Source of the DNA: Rhizobium leguminosarum
Lineage (GTDB): Bacteria; Pseudomonadota; Alphaproteobacteria; Rhizobiales; Rhizobiaceae
Assembly (NCBI RefSeq): GCF_002953715.1
Contig: NZ_CP025012.1
Coordinates: forward strand, 3,286,001 to 3,350,000
DNA: 64,000 nucleotides
Direction: 5' to 3'
A model generated the notes under the pieces. That model was not told where the DNA came from. It did no database searches and worked only from the letters and a program-made list of their open reading frames with translations. The first letter of the stretch is position 1, and each line of letters starts with the position of its first letter. The translations under genes were made by a program, and so were the position numbers. Shown in pieces: positions 9,016-18,217 of the stretch.

Positions 9016-10242
9016 TTGACGACCACCGTCCATGGGGGCCCGAAGGTGAGTGCTATTAAGAATTTTAATGCTGAACTACACGCCCGTCCCTCAATTTACT
9101 TCAGCGGGCCGTCTTTGGTTGAGCACGTTGCCTTGATGCCCGCCTCCACGAAAACGCCGGGAATCGCCGAAATCCAGCTGAAGAGCCCATCTGCTGACGA
9201 TGGAACACGGGTGCAAGTCGAGCATCACACGGAATTCACGACGGTAACGAAGGTAACGCCGATCAAGTTACCGGTGCGGGAATGGCCACAAGAGACTAAT
9301 TTCCCGAGGGATTTTGACGTCTCGACTCCGCCGTTTCGATTAATCTGTAGGGTATCTGTTCTAGTCCTCGACGCCCCGCCTGAAGACATTTCTCCCGTCC
9401 TCAAACGGTACGGGTTTGGCGACACAGCGGCATCTGCCATCGGCGGCGGTGCGGCGCAGGTCTGCTCGGATTTCCTTGTAGGACCCGGTGATAGCAGCCG
9501 CATTCTATTGTTCAACGGCGAACTTAACGCCTATCGCTTGGGTCGAATGGTTCGGCGGATCTGCGAAATCGAGACCTATCGATCGATGTCGCTTTTGGGC
9601 TTACCGGAAGCTCGACGCCTCGCGCCGGCGCTGAAGGGCTTCGATGAGACGCTGACCGACCTCACGAACCGTCATCTGAACACTCCAGTGGAGGAGCACA
9701 AGAAGCTTCTCGACGAGATTTCTACGTTATCCGCACACGTGATCTCCGCAACCGCGGAGACACGAAATCGCTTCGGAGCGACGGCGGCTTACGCCACCAT
9801 CGTTGAAGAACGCATAGCTGAGCTGCGCGAATCCCATGTCCCCGGCTTCCAGCGATTTGGCGTCTTCGTTGCGAGAAGGTTCAAGCCGGCTGTTCGTACG
9901 TGTTCGGCGACAGCACTGCGGCTGGAACAGCTCTCACACGCAACGATGCACCTTCTCGATTTGCTTCAAACCCGTATCCAGGTTGGAATCGAATACCAGA
10001 ACACGGTCCAGATACGCGCAATGGCAGAACGCGCCGCCGTCCAACTGAAAATCCAGCGCGCAGTGGAAGGGTTTTCAATCATAGCTATTAGCTACTACTT
10101 GCTCAGCTTACTGAAGATGACCGCGGAGACTCTGGATCATGCAGGCTTACACCTTGGGCCCTACACGATGCTGGTTTCCATACCAGTCGTGATCACGGCA
10201 GTCGCGCTGGCGGTGTTTCGGGTGAGGCACGCTCTCAGGTAA
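9016..10242 (+). CDS. DUF3422 family membrane-anchored protein
   Basis: A 408-residue protein of the DUF3422 family, recognised by the N-terminal FNAELHARP motif, the long helical middle and two C-terminal membrane segments (about 352-370 and 382-402). The family is predicted to be membrane-anchored with a cytoplasmic body; its function is unknown. A TTG start at 9016 is supported by AAGGA 5 bases upstream; a GTG at 9046 is the alternative. It stands 234 bases before the membrane cyclase on the same strand, so co-transcription is possible but not shown. Confidence 0.8.
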   Translation: MTTTVHGGPKVSAIKNFNAELHARPSIYFSGPSLVEHVALMPASTKTPGIAEIQLKSPSADDGTRVQVEHHTEFTTVTKVTPIKLPVREWPQETNFPRDFDVSTPPFRLICRVSVLVLDAPPEDISPVLKRYGFGDTAASAIGGGAAQVCSDFLVGPGDSSRILLFNGELNAYRLGRMVRRICEIETYRSMSLLGLPEARRLAPALKGFDETLTDLTNRHLNTPVEEHKKLLDEISTLSAHVISATAETRNRFGATAAYATIVEERIAELRESHVPGFQRFGVFVARRFKPAVRTCSATALRLEQLSHATMHLLDLLQTRIQVGIEYQNTVQIRAMAERAAVQLKIQRAVEGFSIIAISYYLLSLLKMTAETLDHAGLHLGPYTMLVSIPVVITAVALAVFRVRHALR

Positions 10243-10476
10243 ACCTGACCCCGCGAACAGCGCCGCAAATTCATGAGCCAACCGAATAACAACTAGCGGA
10301 AAACCCGCCTAATGCGGGCGCTATGTCGTTCCTATATCCGTGTAGTCACGATCCAAAAAAGGGGCGGACGGTCACCTTGTACCCCGACAAACGTCCACTA
10401 CCGTATGCCCGCGCTTTTGTATCTGAACCCTGAACTACAGCGACACACGAACGATCATCTAGGAGCCCCCGTTCAC

Positions 10477-11901
10477 ATGGCGAGATTTCGCAATACGCTG
10501 GCAGCCCTTTTGCGTGCCGGCCCCCTGTGGCGGAATGACGTCAACCTCACTCCTCAGATCAGCGAGCCGACGGCCCAATACATCGAAGACGAACTCAGCC
10601 GCGAAGAGCTGCGCGGCCTTACCACCATCTTCTGGGGCAGATCGTCGGTCCTCGCCATCCTTTCTCTGTGGGCTCTAACCCTGCCCTTCGAGCGTTCAGG
10701 CGGCTATCTTTCCGCGCTGCTTGCCTTCGGCGTTCTGGGCGCACTACCCCGCCTCCTTGTGAAGCACGGGCTCCGGCGGAAAATCATCCTAGCCCTGTTT
10801 GTCCTACTCGATGTCTCGGTCCTGACTTTTCTACTGATCGTGCCTCCACCGTTCTACGTCGACGACTGGACGCCGCAGATCAATCTGCGCCTGCCAAATT
10901 TCCTCTACGTCGGCATCTACATTGTCAGCATGGCCCTCAGCTACTCGCCGTGGCTGGTGCTGCTTTCGGGTTTCATGGCAGCAGTGGCATGGAGCATCGG
11001 CTTCGCGTGGGTCGCAACACTTCCAACGTCGGTGCTCTCCAGTTCGAGAAAGACCCTGGATACCGGCATGTCGTCAGAGGCCGTTATAGCGAGCTTTCTC
11101 GATCGCAATACCGTTAGCCTCACAATTTGGTACAACCAGGTCCTGTCAATTTTTCTGGTGACAGTGATGCTAACCGTGACTGTCTGGCGATCTCGGCAAT
11201 TGGTTAGAAAGCAGGTAGCGGCCGAGAGGGAGCGCTCCAATTTGGCGAGATACTTCTCACCTAATATCGTTGGCGCACTTTCCAACGATCTTTCCGACCT
11301 CGACCAGTCCAACACCCAGCACGCAGCCGTCCTATTTGCAGACATGGTTGGTTTCACGGCGATCTCCGAAAAGTCTTCGCCACATGAGATCATGGTGCTG
11401 CTTAGGGCGTTTCACAGCCGTCTTGCCAAAGTGACCTTTCAACATGGAGGCACCGTCGACAAATACATCGGTGACTCGATCATGGTTCACTTCGGCACTC
11501 CCGAGCCGAGAGACGACGATCCTGTCCGGGCGTTGGCTTGCGCGGAGGCAATGATCGGCGAGATCGAGAACTGGAACGAGGAACGGACGGCCGAAGGTCT
11601 TGAGCCGATCCAGATCGGCATCGGCCTGCACTATGGGGAAGTCGTTGTCGGCAACACCGGTCACACCCGCCGGCTGGAATACACGGTGCTCGGCGACACA
11701 GTTAATGTCGCAAGCAGACTTGAGCGTCTTACGAGGGGAACGCCGTCCCATGTGATGGTGAGCAACGACCTCGTGTCGGCGGTCAACTCCCGCGGGGTGG
11801 ACGCAACAGACGTGATGCCCGGCCTGTACCCTGACACCTCGCGTCGCGTTCGTGGCCGAACTGCTCCCATTGCTGTATGGTGTCGCGCGGCAACAACATG
11901 A
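10477..11901 (+). CDS. membrane-bound class III adenylate cyclase
   Basis: A 474-residue protein. The N-terminal half has about six membrane segments (for example VLAILSLWALTLPF, IILALFVLLDVSVLTFLLIV and VSMALSYSPWLVLLSGFMAA). The C-terminal half is a class III cyclase domain with both metal Asp residues (LFADMVGFT and KYIGDSIMVHFG), the turn GLHYGEVVVGN, and the helix NVASRLERL with its catalytic Asn and Arg. Product cAMP is expected. The ATG at 10477 has AGGAG 12 bases upstream; ATG 10405 and GTG 10312 are possible longer starts. Confidence 0.85.
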   Translation: MARFRNTLAALLRAGPLWRNDVNLTPQISEPTAQYIEDELSREELRGLTTIFWGRSSVLAILSLWALTLPFERSGGYLSALLAFGVLGALPRLLVKHGLRRKIILALFVLLDVSVLTFLLIVPPPFYVDDWTPQINLRLPNFLYVGIYIVSMALSYSPWLVLLSGFMAAVAWSIGFAWVATLPTSVLSSSRKTLDTGMSSEAVIASFLDRNTVSLTIWYNQVLSIFLVTVMLTVTVWRSRQLVRKQVAAERERSNLARYFSPNIVGALSNDLSDLDQSNTQHAAVLFADMVGFTAISEKSSPHEIMVLLRAFHSRLAKVTFQHGGTVDKYIGDSIMVHFGTPEPRDDDPVRALACAEAMIGEIENWNEERTAEGLEPIQIGIGLHYGEVVVGNTGHTRRLEYTVLGDTVNVASRLERLTRGTPSHVMVSNDLVSAVNSRGVDATDVMPGLYPDTSRRVRGRTAPIAVWCRAATT

Positions 11902-11986
11902 CCATCACGCATGCGTGAAATGTTCAGTGGAGATTTTCAGAAAGAACGGGGTATAATCCTCTTTCCAATATGAGAAGGCTTCATGA

Positions 11987-12880
11987 ATGGCTCGCGAGTC
12001 TATAGGTGATTTGAATGCGTTTGCGTTGGTCGCACGGGAGCGAAGTTTTACCCGGGCAGCAGCGAAAGTCGGGGTATCGCAGTCGGCGCTCAGCCATACC
12101 ATCAGACAACTTGAAGCCAGACTCGGCGTACGCCTGCTGACCCGCACAACTCGAGCCGTTTCGCTCACGGAGGCTGGAGAGCGGCTACTCGACGGCATCG
12201 GACCTCATCTGGATGAGATCGACGCCCAGGTTGAGGCCTTGAGTGCTCTTCGTGACAAACCAGCTGGCACCATCCGACTTTCGGCAGCCGACTATGCCAT
12301 TACTCATGTCCTCTGGCCAAAGCTGAGGAAATTCCTGCCGCAGTATCCCGACATCAAGGTCGAACTGATCCTCGACAACGGCCTGACGGATATTGTGAAC
12401 GAGCGATACGATGCTGGCGTTCGTATGGGAGAGCATCTCGCGAAAGATATGATCTCCGCGCGGATCGGACCGGATTTCAGCTTGGCGGTTGTTGGTTCGC
12501 CCTCCTACTTCAAGGAGCATGGAATTCCGTCGCACCCAAAGGACCTAGTGGGGCACACCTGCATCAACTTCCGGCTTCCAAGCTCGGGCGGTCTGTACGT
12601 CTGGGAGTTCGAGGAAAACGGGCAGGAAATCAAGATACGGGTGGATGGGCAGCTCGCATTCAATAACATTTTCAACGCGCTTGAGGCTGCCCTTGACGGC
12701 TTCGGTATGGCTTACATCCCGCTGGAGATCGTGCAGCCTCTCGTTAATGAGCGAAAGCTTGAGCACGTCCTTCAAGAGTTTTCACCCCCGTGGGACGGCT
12801 ACTACCTCTACTATCCAAGCCGTCGCCAATCCTCTCCGGCATTCGCGGCATTGCTCGATGCATTGCGGCATCGAGCTTGA
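11987..12880 (+). CDS. LysR family transcriptional regulator
   Basis: A 297-residue LysR regulator. Residues 6-65 are the winged helix-turn-helix (FTRAAAKVGVSQSALSHTIR). The effector domain follows, with the late GYYLYYPSRRQSSPAFAALL motif shared by a large LysR subgroup often divergent from oxidoreductases or exporters. It is convergent with the DUF4405/P460 pair, 14 bases from its end, so regulation of that pair is possible but not implied by the layout. A TATAAT stands at 11952 upstream and may be its -10 element. Confidence 0.9.
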   Translation: MARESIGDLNAFALVARERSFTRAAAKVGVSQSALSHTIRQLEARLGVRLLTRTTRAVSLTEAGERLLDGIGPHLDEIDAQVEALSALRDKPAGTIRLSAADYAITHVLWPKLRKFLPQYPDIKVELILDNGLTDIVNERYDAGVRMGEHLAKDMISARIGPDFSLAVVGSPSYFKEHGIPSHPKDLVGHTCINFRLPSSGGLYVWEFEENGQEIKIRVDGQLAFNNIFNALEAALDGFGMAYIPLEIVQPLVNERKLEHVLQEFSPPWDGYYLYYPSRRQSSPAFAALLDALRHRA

Positions 12881-12894
12881 CGCCCATCGTCCAT

Positions 12895-13626
12895 CTAAGC
12901 TCCCCCGATAGAGGGCGAGTTCCTTAGGCCCGCCCATCTCCAAATTGCCATGAGCGAATGGGTGATAATCGCGGGTACAGTGAAAACCGCGAGCCAGTGT
13001 CCGAAGAACGGTGCGACGGAAGCAGTAAAATCCCAGAAATCCAGACTGTAATTGAACGTCAGCTTCGTCCACACACCAAGGGTCTGAAAGCTTGCGAGCC
13101 CTTGCAGAAGGAAGACAGCCCCCAGAGCGAGAAATATGGAGCGCAGTACGGGGTTCGTGGATCTGAGACCCAAGAGGTTCAGCAGGCTGGCCCGCAAACG
13201 CTCCCAATGGAGCCCCACGTGGATACCGGTAACGATCATGACCCAATAGGCCGAGAACCAATGTATTTCTCTTAGGTAGATGGAACCCGGGATAGGCAGC
13301 CAGGCAAAGACCGACTTGGATATGACCACGCTCGTGATCAGCAAAACCGCCATGTTCACAATCAGGCTAATATGCAAGACGACGCGGACCACTCGCCTGG
13401 CTTCGTACTTGCCACGCGTCAGGTTCCTGAACCAGGCCCGATTGACGTAGATGTGCCAACAGAGCAAGCCAAAGAGCACGGTGCCGAAGACCTCATGGGG
13501 AACGTTATCCAGCCACCAGTAGGCGAGCGAGAAAAGCAACAACGCGAGCATCAGCGACGGCAGCATCACTCGCTGCAAAAGGAAGCTTTTGACCATGGGG
13601 ATTAAAGCGCCTCTGCGCGTGATCAT
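12895..13626 (-). CDS. DUF4405 membrane protein, cytochrome b-like
   Basis: A 243-residue protein with about five membrane segments and the DUF4405 layout. His residues lie in the membrane segments (FGLLCWHIYVNR, VVLHISLIVNM, EIHWFSAYW, TGIHVGLHW and APFFGHWLAVF), consistent with b-type heme ligation. Its start overlaps the stop of the cytochrome P460-like gene by the four bases ATGA, so the two are translationally coupled. A start ten codons in (MVKSFLL) is possible. It probably passes electrons between the quinone pool and the periplasmic heme partner. Confidence 0.8.
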   Translation of the reverse strand: MITRRGALIPMVKSFLLQRVMLPSLMLALLLFSLAYWWLDNVPHEVFGTVLFGLLCWHIYVNRAWFRNLTRGKYEARRVVRVVLHISLIVNMAVLLITSVVISKSVFAWLPIPGSIYLREIHWFSAYWVMIVTGIHVGLHWERLRASLLNLLGLRSTNPVLRSIFLALGAVFLLQGLASFQTLGVWTKLTFNYSLDFWDFTASVAPFFGHWLAVFTVPAIITHSLMAIWRWAGLRNSPSIGGA

Positions 13627-14096
13627 TTAAACGAAAGCGCGTCTGTGAAGGTGAACATGAACTGGCGATCCTCGCGCGAGCGGTGGCACGAGTAGCACTG
13701 CGCTACATTTTCGTCGGCCTTGATGGACTTGTCAGGCCAGAACCATTGGTAAGCCCAGTCCGAAGAGCCTACGCCCATCTTCTGCGCGACGAGGTAGCGG
13801 TGCAGCACGTCACTCTGGTAGTCGACCAGAACCATGTGCGTCCCTGCCGCTACTGGCTGACCAGCCTTAATCGCGGCGAGAGCCTCAGGGTTTGTGAGCA
13901 TGTGTTCACGCGTCACGCCACGCCGCACCGTCGTATAGTGCACAAGCTGGTCCAAAGGGGGAAATGTGACGGCGTTTTCTGCTGCGGTAGCTGGCGTGAT
14001 TTCATTGATGGCGGGGCCAGAAAAATAGCCTGCCGCGAAAACAACTGAACCGACGGCGACAGCACAGGCCAAGCCCGCAAAGGTCTTACGTGGCAT
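13623..14096 (-). CDS. cytochrome P460-like c-type heme protein
   Basis: A 157-residue protein. Residues 6-28 are an N-terminal membrane anchor or signal (FAGLACAVAVGSVVFAAGYF). A C-terminal heme c motif CYSCH stands at 134-138, followed by DRQFMFTF, which matches the end of cytochrome P460 family proteins. Those proteins act in the periplasm on hydroxylamine or related small molecules, or as stress-related cytochromes. The first gene of the pair with the DUF4405 protein. The cross-linking Lys of true P460 cannot be confirmed by eye, so the enzymatic role is open. Confidence 0.75.
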   Translation of the reverse strand: MPRKTFAGLACAVAVGSVVFAAGYFSGPAINEITPATAAENAVTFPPLDQLVHYTTVRRGVTREHMLTNPEALAAIKAGQPVAAGTHMVLVDYQSDVLHRYLVAQKMGVGSSDWAYQWFWPDKSIKADENVAQCYSCHRSREDRQFMFTFTDALSFK

Positions 14097-14319
14097 TCAA
14101 TAAATCCTTTCGTTGTCGGTCCTCCCCACCGAACGAGATCAAGACGTCAATACCGCTTGCTCCGGTGCGATCCGGAGACGGTCACACAACAGATAGCAAA
14201 GACAACAGGCCAGGATTAGAGCCCGCAACCGTTTGACGTTATGAGGTTATTTCATCAATCGGCAGATGATTTCGGACAGCTCGGGCGAGATGGAGAGCGA
14301 ACAATTTACTTTCGCACGC

Positions 14320-14625
14320 TCATCGAATAAGCCAGCCACCGTCCGCCGTATAGACTGACCCGTGGAAAAAACTCGCCTCACCGCCAGCGCGGAAGAGTGC
14401 AACGTTCGCTATCTCGGATGCTTTTGCCATCCTGCCGGCGGGCGCTTGCGGGAATTCGCTGCATGACCGTCAAGTCGGGCTCGGCGTCCAACCCGGCGGC
14501 AACGTCACCGCGAACCGCAACGCGATCGCGCGCCCAGTTCCCGACACAGCACCTGTGACCACAGCCCACTTTCCGTGCAGTCGCTGTCGATGATGGACAG
14601 ACGCTTCAAGCGATCCGACCTCCAT
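14320..14625 (-). pseudogene. short-chain dehydrogenase, internal deletion
   Basis: The start is intact: AGGAAG, then ATG at 14625, then a normal SDR N-terminus with LHGKWAVVTGAVSGTGRAIA (Rossmann TGxxxGxG). Soon after (about 14510) the sequence jumps to the SDR C-terminal end in another frame: GRMAKASEIANVALFRAGGE, then SVYTADGGW and a TGA at 14320. The NNAG and YxxxK active-site parts are missing. About two thirds of the gene has been lost. It lies just after the Bug receptor gene and may once have been the last gene of that operon. Confidence 0.75.
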
Positions 14626-14753
14626 ATGATTCTCTTCCTGAAATGGCCGTTAGCTGGCAAGCGACGCGGGATGCATGTCGCGTTCGTTCGAAGTCCAAGT
14701 GGAATGAAGACAGTTGGCGTGTCCGCGGCATTGCCCGACACGCCATTCGAAGG

Positions 14754-15746
14754 TCAGCCGTCGAGCTTGATGTTCAACGAACGGATCAGGGGTTGCCAGG
14801 TGGCTTTGTCGCTCTCCCATCGACGAGACATGCTTTCGGGATCGCTTGGAGGCATATCGAGGCCCAGCTCAGCGTACCGGGTCTTCACCAACGGATCCTG
14901 CAACGCCTTGCGAAGTGCCTCGGACAAAATTGCGACCACGTCGTCTGGCGTGGCCTTAGGTACGATCAGCGAGTGCCACGCCCCTGCGGAGAAGCCCGGC
15001 ACGCCCTGCTCAGCCATCGTCGGAACATCCGGAACTACCGTGAGACGTTTTTCAGAGAAAACCGCAATCGCCCGGATTTTCCCATCCTTGATCTGAGAAT
15101 TGGCCGTCGTGTAATCGATTACGATACTGTCAACGATACCGGCCAAGACGTCGTTCAGCGCGGGGGCCATGCCCTTATACGCAACGTGTTTGAGATGCAC
15201 GTTGGCGTCGCGGGCAAGACGCTCCATCGCAAGGTGCAGCGGCGTCCCGATACCGGGGCTGGCGTAGAGAAGCGGCTCCGGCGCGCCCTTTGCCTTTTCC
15301 AGGTATTCCGCGGCCGTTTTGATCGGCGAGCTGCTGGGAACGCAAAGCAACAGGTTGATGCCGGCGTACATGCCCACTGGCCTGAAGTCGCGGTCCGGGT
15401 CGTACTGGATTTTGGGATAGACCACCGGATTGATGATCAGCGTCCCATTATCGGCGCTTCCCACGGTATAGCCGTCCGCGGGAGAGCTGGCCAATGCCGC
15501 CGCCCCAACGGAGCTGCCCGCACCTGGGCGATTGTCGACGACGATCGGCTTCCCCAGCGCTTCTGACATCGGATGTCCAACCAGGCGAGCGACGGTGTCC
15601 GTAGCGCCACCCGGTGGAAAGCCGACGATCCACTTGACCGGTTTGTCTGGATAAGCGGCCCATGCTGGGCCCGACACAGCAAGGGTTGCGGCCGTTGCTG
15701 CTCCGGTCATCAAGAACCGGCGTCGTGTAATTTCAAAGCTTGGCAT
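14754..15746 (-). CDS. Bug family periplasmic receptor (TTT system)
   Basis: A 330-residue extracytoplasmic binding protein of the Bug/TctC family. The Tat-type signal peptide has RRRFLMTG at residues 8-15 and a cut near AWA. Then come the family motifs YPDKPVKWIVGFPPGGATD and VVDNRPGAGSSVGA. The ligand in this family is usually a carboxylate. GGGAGG stands upstream of the ATG. It is the last intact gene of the leftward operon SDR, SMP-30, PrpD, Bug. No TctAB genes lie beside it; the pair at 23.7-25.7 kb may serve it. Confidence 0.92.
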   Translation of the reverse strand: MPSFEITRRRFLMTGAATAATLAVSGPAWAAYPDKPVKWIVGFPPGGATDTVARLVGHPMSEALGKPIVVDNRPGAGSSVGAAALASSPADGYTVGSADNGTLIINPVVYPKIQYDPDRDFRPVGMYAGINLLLCVPSSSPIKTAAEYLEKAKGAPEPLLYASPGIGTPLHLAMERLARDANVHLKHVAYKGMAPALNDVLAGIVDSIVIDYTTANSQIKDGKIRAIAVFSEKRLTVVPDVPTMAEQGVPGFSAGAWHSLIVPKATPDDVVAILSEALRKALQDPLVKTRYAELGLDMPPSDPESMSRRWESDKATWQPLIRSLNIKLDG

Positions 15747-15830
15747 GCTACTCTCCTCCCATTGAGATACATGGCTGTTTCGACATCCGGGGACGTGTCC
15801 GCCGCCCCCGGGAGAAACCCGAGTCGCGGG

Positions 15831-17246
15831 CTATGCGGACTTTCGGTGTGCGACATCGATGTTGGAAACGGCAGCCGCGACGATCTCCCGGACGTCACGG
15901 ATGCTTTCGAGCGCCTTCAGCGAGTTACAAAGCTCGACAATCCTGTCGGCCGACAGTGGTGAGACCGCGGCACGCGCGCAGGAACCAAACTTGTGGAAGA
16001 GTTCGTCCCAAGTCATCGGCAATTCGACCGAGCCCGGCACTCTCGACCCGAGACGCGAGATGCTGGTGCCATCTGCGAGCAGGACTTCGATTTTTCCGTC
16101 AGGCAGTTTCGATGTCCAGTTATAGCTGCTGTCGGGGACTGGCACGACCTTGCGGGCCAAGGCGAGGACCGCACGATCTTTCAGCGCCTCGCTCGTGAAG
16201 TCCCCGACCTCCATCTGCCCCTTTGCCAGTGCGAGGGCGACGAGGAACGGCAGGCTGAACTTCGCATCGACAAGCGTGTTTGGAACCTGTCGCTCGGCCA
16301 GAGGCGAGCACATCCTCTGCTGGAAGTCGCCGACAAAGACTTTCACCTCGGCTACCTGATCCAGCGTGACGTCGTTTTCCTTCATCAACTCGATCGCCGC
16401 GTGGATGTAGGTGTGGGCATTTCCAACGGCCGGCCAATACTTGTAGGTCATCCCCCCACTGAGGAATTCCTTACCGAGGTTGGCGACCATCTTGTCGCGA
16501 TCGTACTCTCCCTTGAAATAGACCTTGAAGACCCCCGCCTCGCCTTCGAAGAGGTTGCGGATGCCGGTCATCCCGCGTGCGGCAAGCCTGACGGCGTTGA
16601 CGCTGGCCTGCGAGCTGAACCCGGCGTACATGCCCCTGAGGTCACTCCCGAGGCCGAAAATCTGCTCCATCGTGCCGCTGGACTGCAGGCTGGCGATCCC
16701 GAGCGCGTTGGCGAGCTGTATCGGGTCGAGCTTGAAGATCGAGCCGCCTGCCGCCGTCGCCGAGAAGCAGCCGACGACCGTCGAGAGGTTCCAGTCCATA
16801 TGCCAGCCGACATTGCAGCGAAGGCGAATAAAAATCTCCTGGCCGATGGCGACTGCGGTAATCAGCTCTTCCCCGGTCACATCCTCGCGCAGTTCCGCCA
16901 ATGCGAGCACCGTCGGAATGATCGAGCTGTCGGCGTGCGCTCCCCATGGCGTCTGACTGTCAAAGTCGAGGCCGTGCGCGAGCGCGCCATTGGCGAAAGC
17001 CGCAGCGCCCGCCGGAACGCGGTCGCCGTATCCCAGAATGGTCGCCTCGCCCTTGCCGCCGCTCTCCTGCACCAGTTCGACAATGGGTCTGACCGCAGGT
17101 TCCATGCCACTCGCAGCAAGCATGACCCCGATCGTATCCAGGACACTTTTCTTCGCGGCTTCGACCGCCGTCGGCGGCAGATCGGCGAACCTGGTGTTTG
17201 CCGCGAATTCGGCAAGATCCTGTGAAAGGTCGGCAGTGATGGTCAT
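15831..17246 (-). CDS. MmgE/PrpD family protein (first copy)
   Basis: A 471-residue MmgE/PrpD protein. The family includes 2-methylcitrate dehydratase and cis-aconitate decarboxylase, so a dehydratase or decarboxylase acting on a polycarboxylic or sugar acid is expected. Family marks are AAKKSVLDTIGVMLAASG, NGALAHGLDFDSQTPWGAH, the RLRCNVGW stretch and DLRGMYAGF. It is clearly paralogous to the protein at 32942-34327, with long matching blocks over the whole length. It lies between an SMP-30 lactonase and a Bug receptor in one operon. The substrate is unknown. Confidence 0.92.
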   Translation of the reverse strand: MTITADLSQDLAEFAANTRFADLPPTAVEAAKKSVLDTIGVMLAASGMEPAVRPIVELVQESGGKGEATILGYGDRVPAGAAAFANGALAHGLDFDSQTPWGAHADSSIIPTVLALAELREDVTGEELITAVAIGQEIFIRLRCNVGWHMDWNLSTVVGCFSATAAGGSIFKLDPIQLANALGIASLQSSGTMEQIFGLGSDLRGMYAGFSSQASVNAVRLAARGMTGIRNLFEGEAGVFKVYFKGEYDRDKMVANLGKEFLSGGMTYKYWPAVGNAHTYIHAAIELMKENDVTLDQVAEVKVFVGDFQQRMCSPLAERQVPNTLVDAKFSLPFLVALALAKGQMEVGDFTSEALKDRAVLALARKVVPVPDSSYNWTSKLPDGKIEVLLADGTSISRLGSRVPGSVELPMTWDELFHKFGSCARAAVSPLSADRIVELCNSLKALESIRDVREIVAAAVSNIDVAHRKSA

Positions 17247-17282
17247 TTCAAAGTCATCCTCGTTTTTATTTCAAATTGCCGG

Positions 17283-18185
17283 TCAGCCGGCGAACCGGGT
17301 CTCAGGAAGTCCTTTGACCCCGAGACCATGAATGGCGAACAGGCCCCCGGCACCGTGTTCCTTAGGCGGGATGCCGCGCATCGGGCGTCCCATGCTGGTG
17401 AAATAAAGAATGTCCAGGTCGGGGCCGCCGAACATGATGCTCGTCACGTTGCGCACCGGCACGTCGACTACCCGGTCGATGATCCCATCCGGCCTGTATC
17501 GGACGATCCGGCCCCCAAGGACCTTCGCGTTCCAAATGAAGCCGTCGGTGTCGACGGTCGCGCCGTCTACCGTGCTTCCGTAGCCCGCGTCGGATACAAA
17601 GAGACGCTTGTCGCTGACGTCACCCGTTTCAAGATCGTAGTTGTACGCCCAGATGGCCTTGTGCTCGGAGTCACCGCAGTAGAACGTCCGGCTGTCCGGG
17701 CTCCAGCACGGTGCATTGAAGCAGATGAACCCCGTGTCTACCTGAGTTACGCGAAGGTCGGGGTCCAAGCGGTACAGCGACCCGTTCCTTGAGGGGTTTC
17801 TGGGGATGGTCACATCAAGCGGATGGAAGTCGTAGCCCATGCACCCCGCGAAAAACCTGCCTCGTCGATCGACCTTGCCGTCGTTGAACCTGTAGTCGGG
17901 TTGGTCGGCCAGCGGATTTCCAACGTACTCGATCCGCTGGGAATTGAACTCGTAGAGGGCGAACCCGCTTGCCAGCGCCAGCACAGCGCCTCCGTTTTCA
18001 CGGAGGGCCATGGAACCGATGTACGTCGGCACATAGAAAGTGCGAACGTCGCTTCCGTCTTCACGGCAGGACCATATCTCCCCTGCCGTGCTGTCCACCC
18101 AGTACAAGCACTGTTCGCGGACGTCCCAAACCGGGCCTTCGCCGAGATTGTTTTTGCAGTCCACTAAAAGTCGAATATCGGCCAA
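17283..18185 (-). CDS. SMP-30/gluconolactonase family protein (first copy)
   Basis: A 300-residue six-bladed propeller of the SMP-30/LRE family, which opens sugar lactones with one divalent metal. The metal-binding Glu is in NLGEGPVWD near residue 16; Asn and Asp ligands are in RFNDGKVDRRGRFFAG and CWSPDSRTFYCGDS. The start is a TTG at 18185, preceded by GGGAGG at the right distance. It is the second gene of the leftward operon. With the upstream SDR it fits oxidation of a sugar to a lactone followed by ring opening. Confidence 0.9.
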   Translation of the reverse strand: MADIRLLVDCKNNLGEGPVWDVREQCLYWVDSTAGEIWSCREDGSDVRTFYVPTYIGSMALRENGGAVLALASGFALYEFNSQRIEYVGNPLADQPDYRFNDGKVDRRGRFFAGCMGYDFHPLDVTIPRNPSRNGSLYRLDPDLRVTQVDTGFICFNAPCWSPDSRTFYCGDSEHKAIWAYNYDLETGDVSDKRLFVSDAGYGSTVDGATVDTDGFIWNAKVLGGRIVRYRPDGIIDRVVDVPVRNVTSIMFGGPDLDILYFTSMGRPMRGIPPKEHGAGGLFAIHGLGVKGLPETRFAG

Positions 18186-18217
18186 CGCATCCTCCCTCGT
18201 TGGTCAGCACCAACAGA

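Noticed and set aside
8669..9019. Open frames of about 115 codons on both strands before the DUF3422 gene
   Set aside because: Neither has a ribosome binding site, a domain or biased codon use.
11952..11957. TATAAT before the LysR gene as a promoter
   Set aside because: A perfect -10, but no acceptable -35 at 16-18 bases, so it is not listed as a promoter.
15993..17225. A 410-codon plus-strand frame opposite the first PrpD gene
   Set aside because: Shadow of a well-supported gene; no domain and no ribosome binding site.
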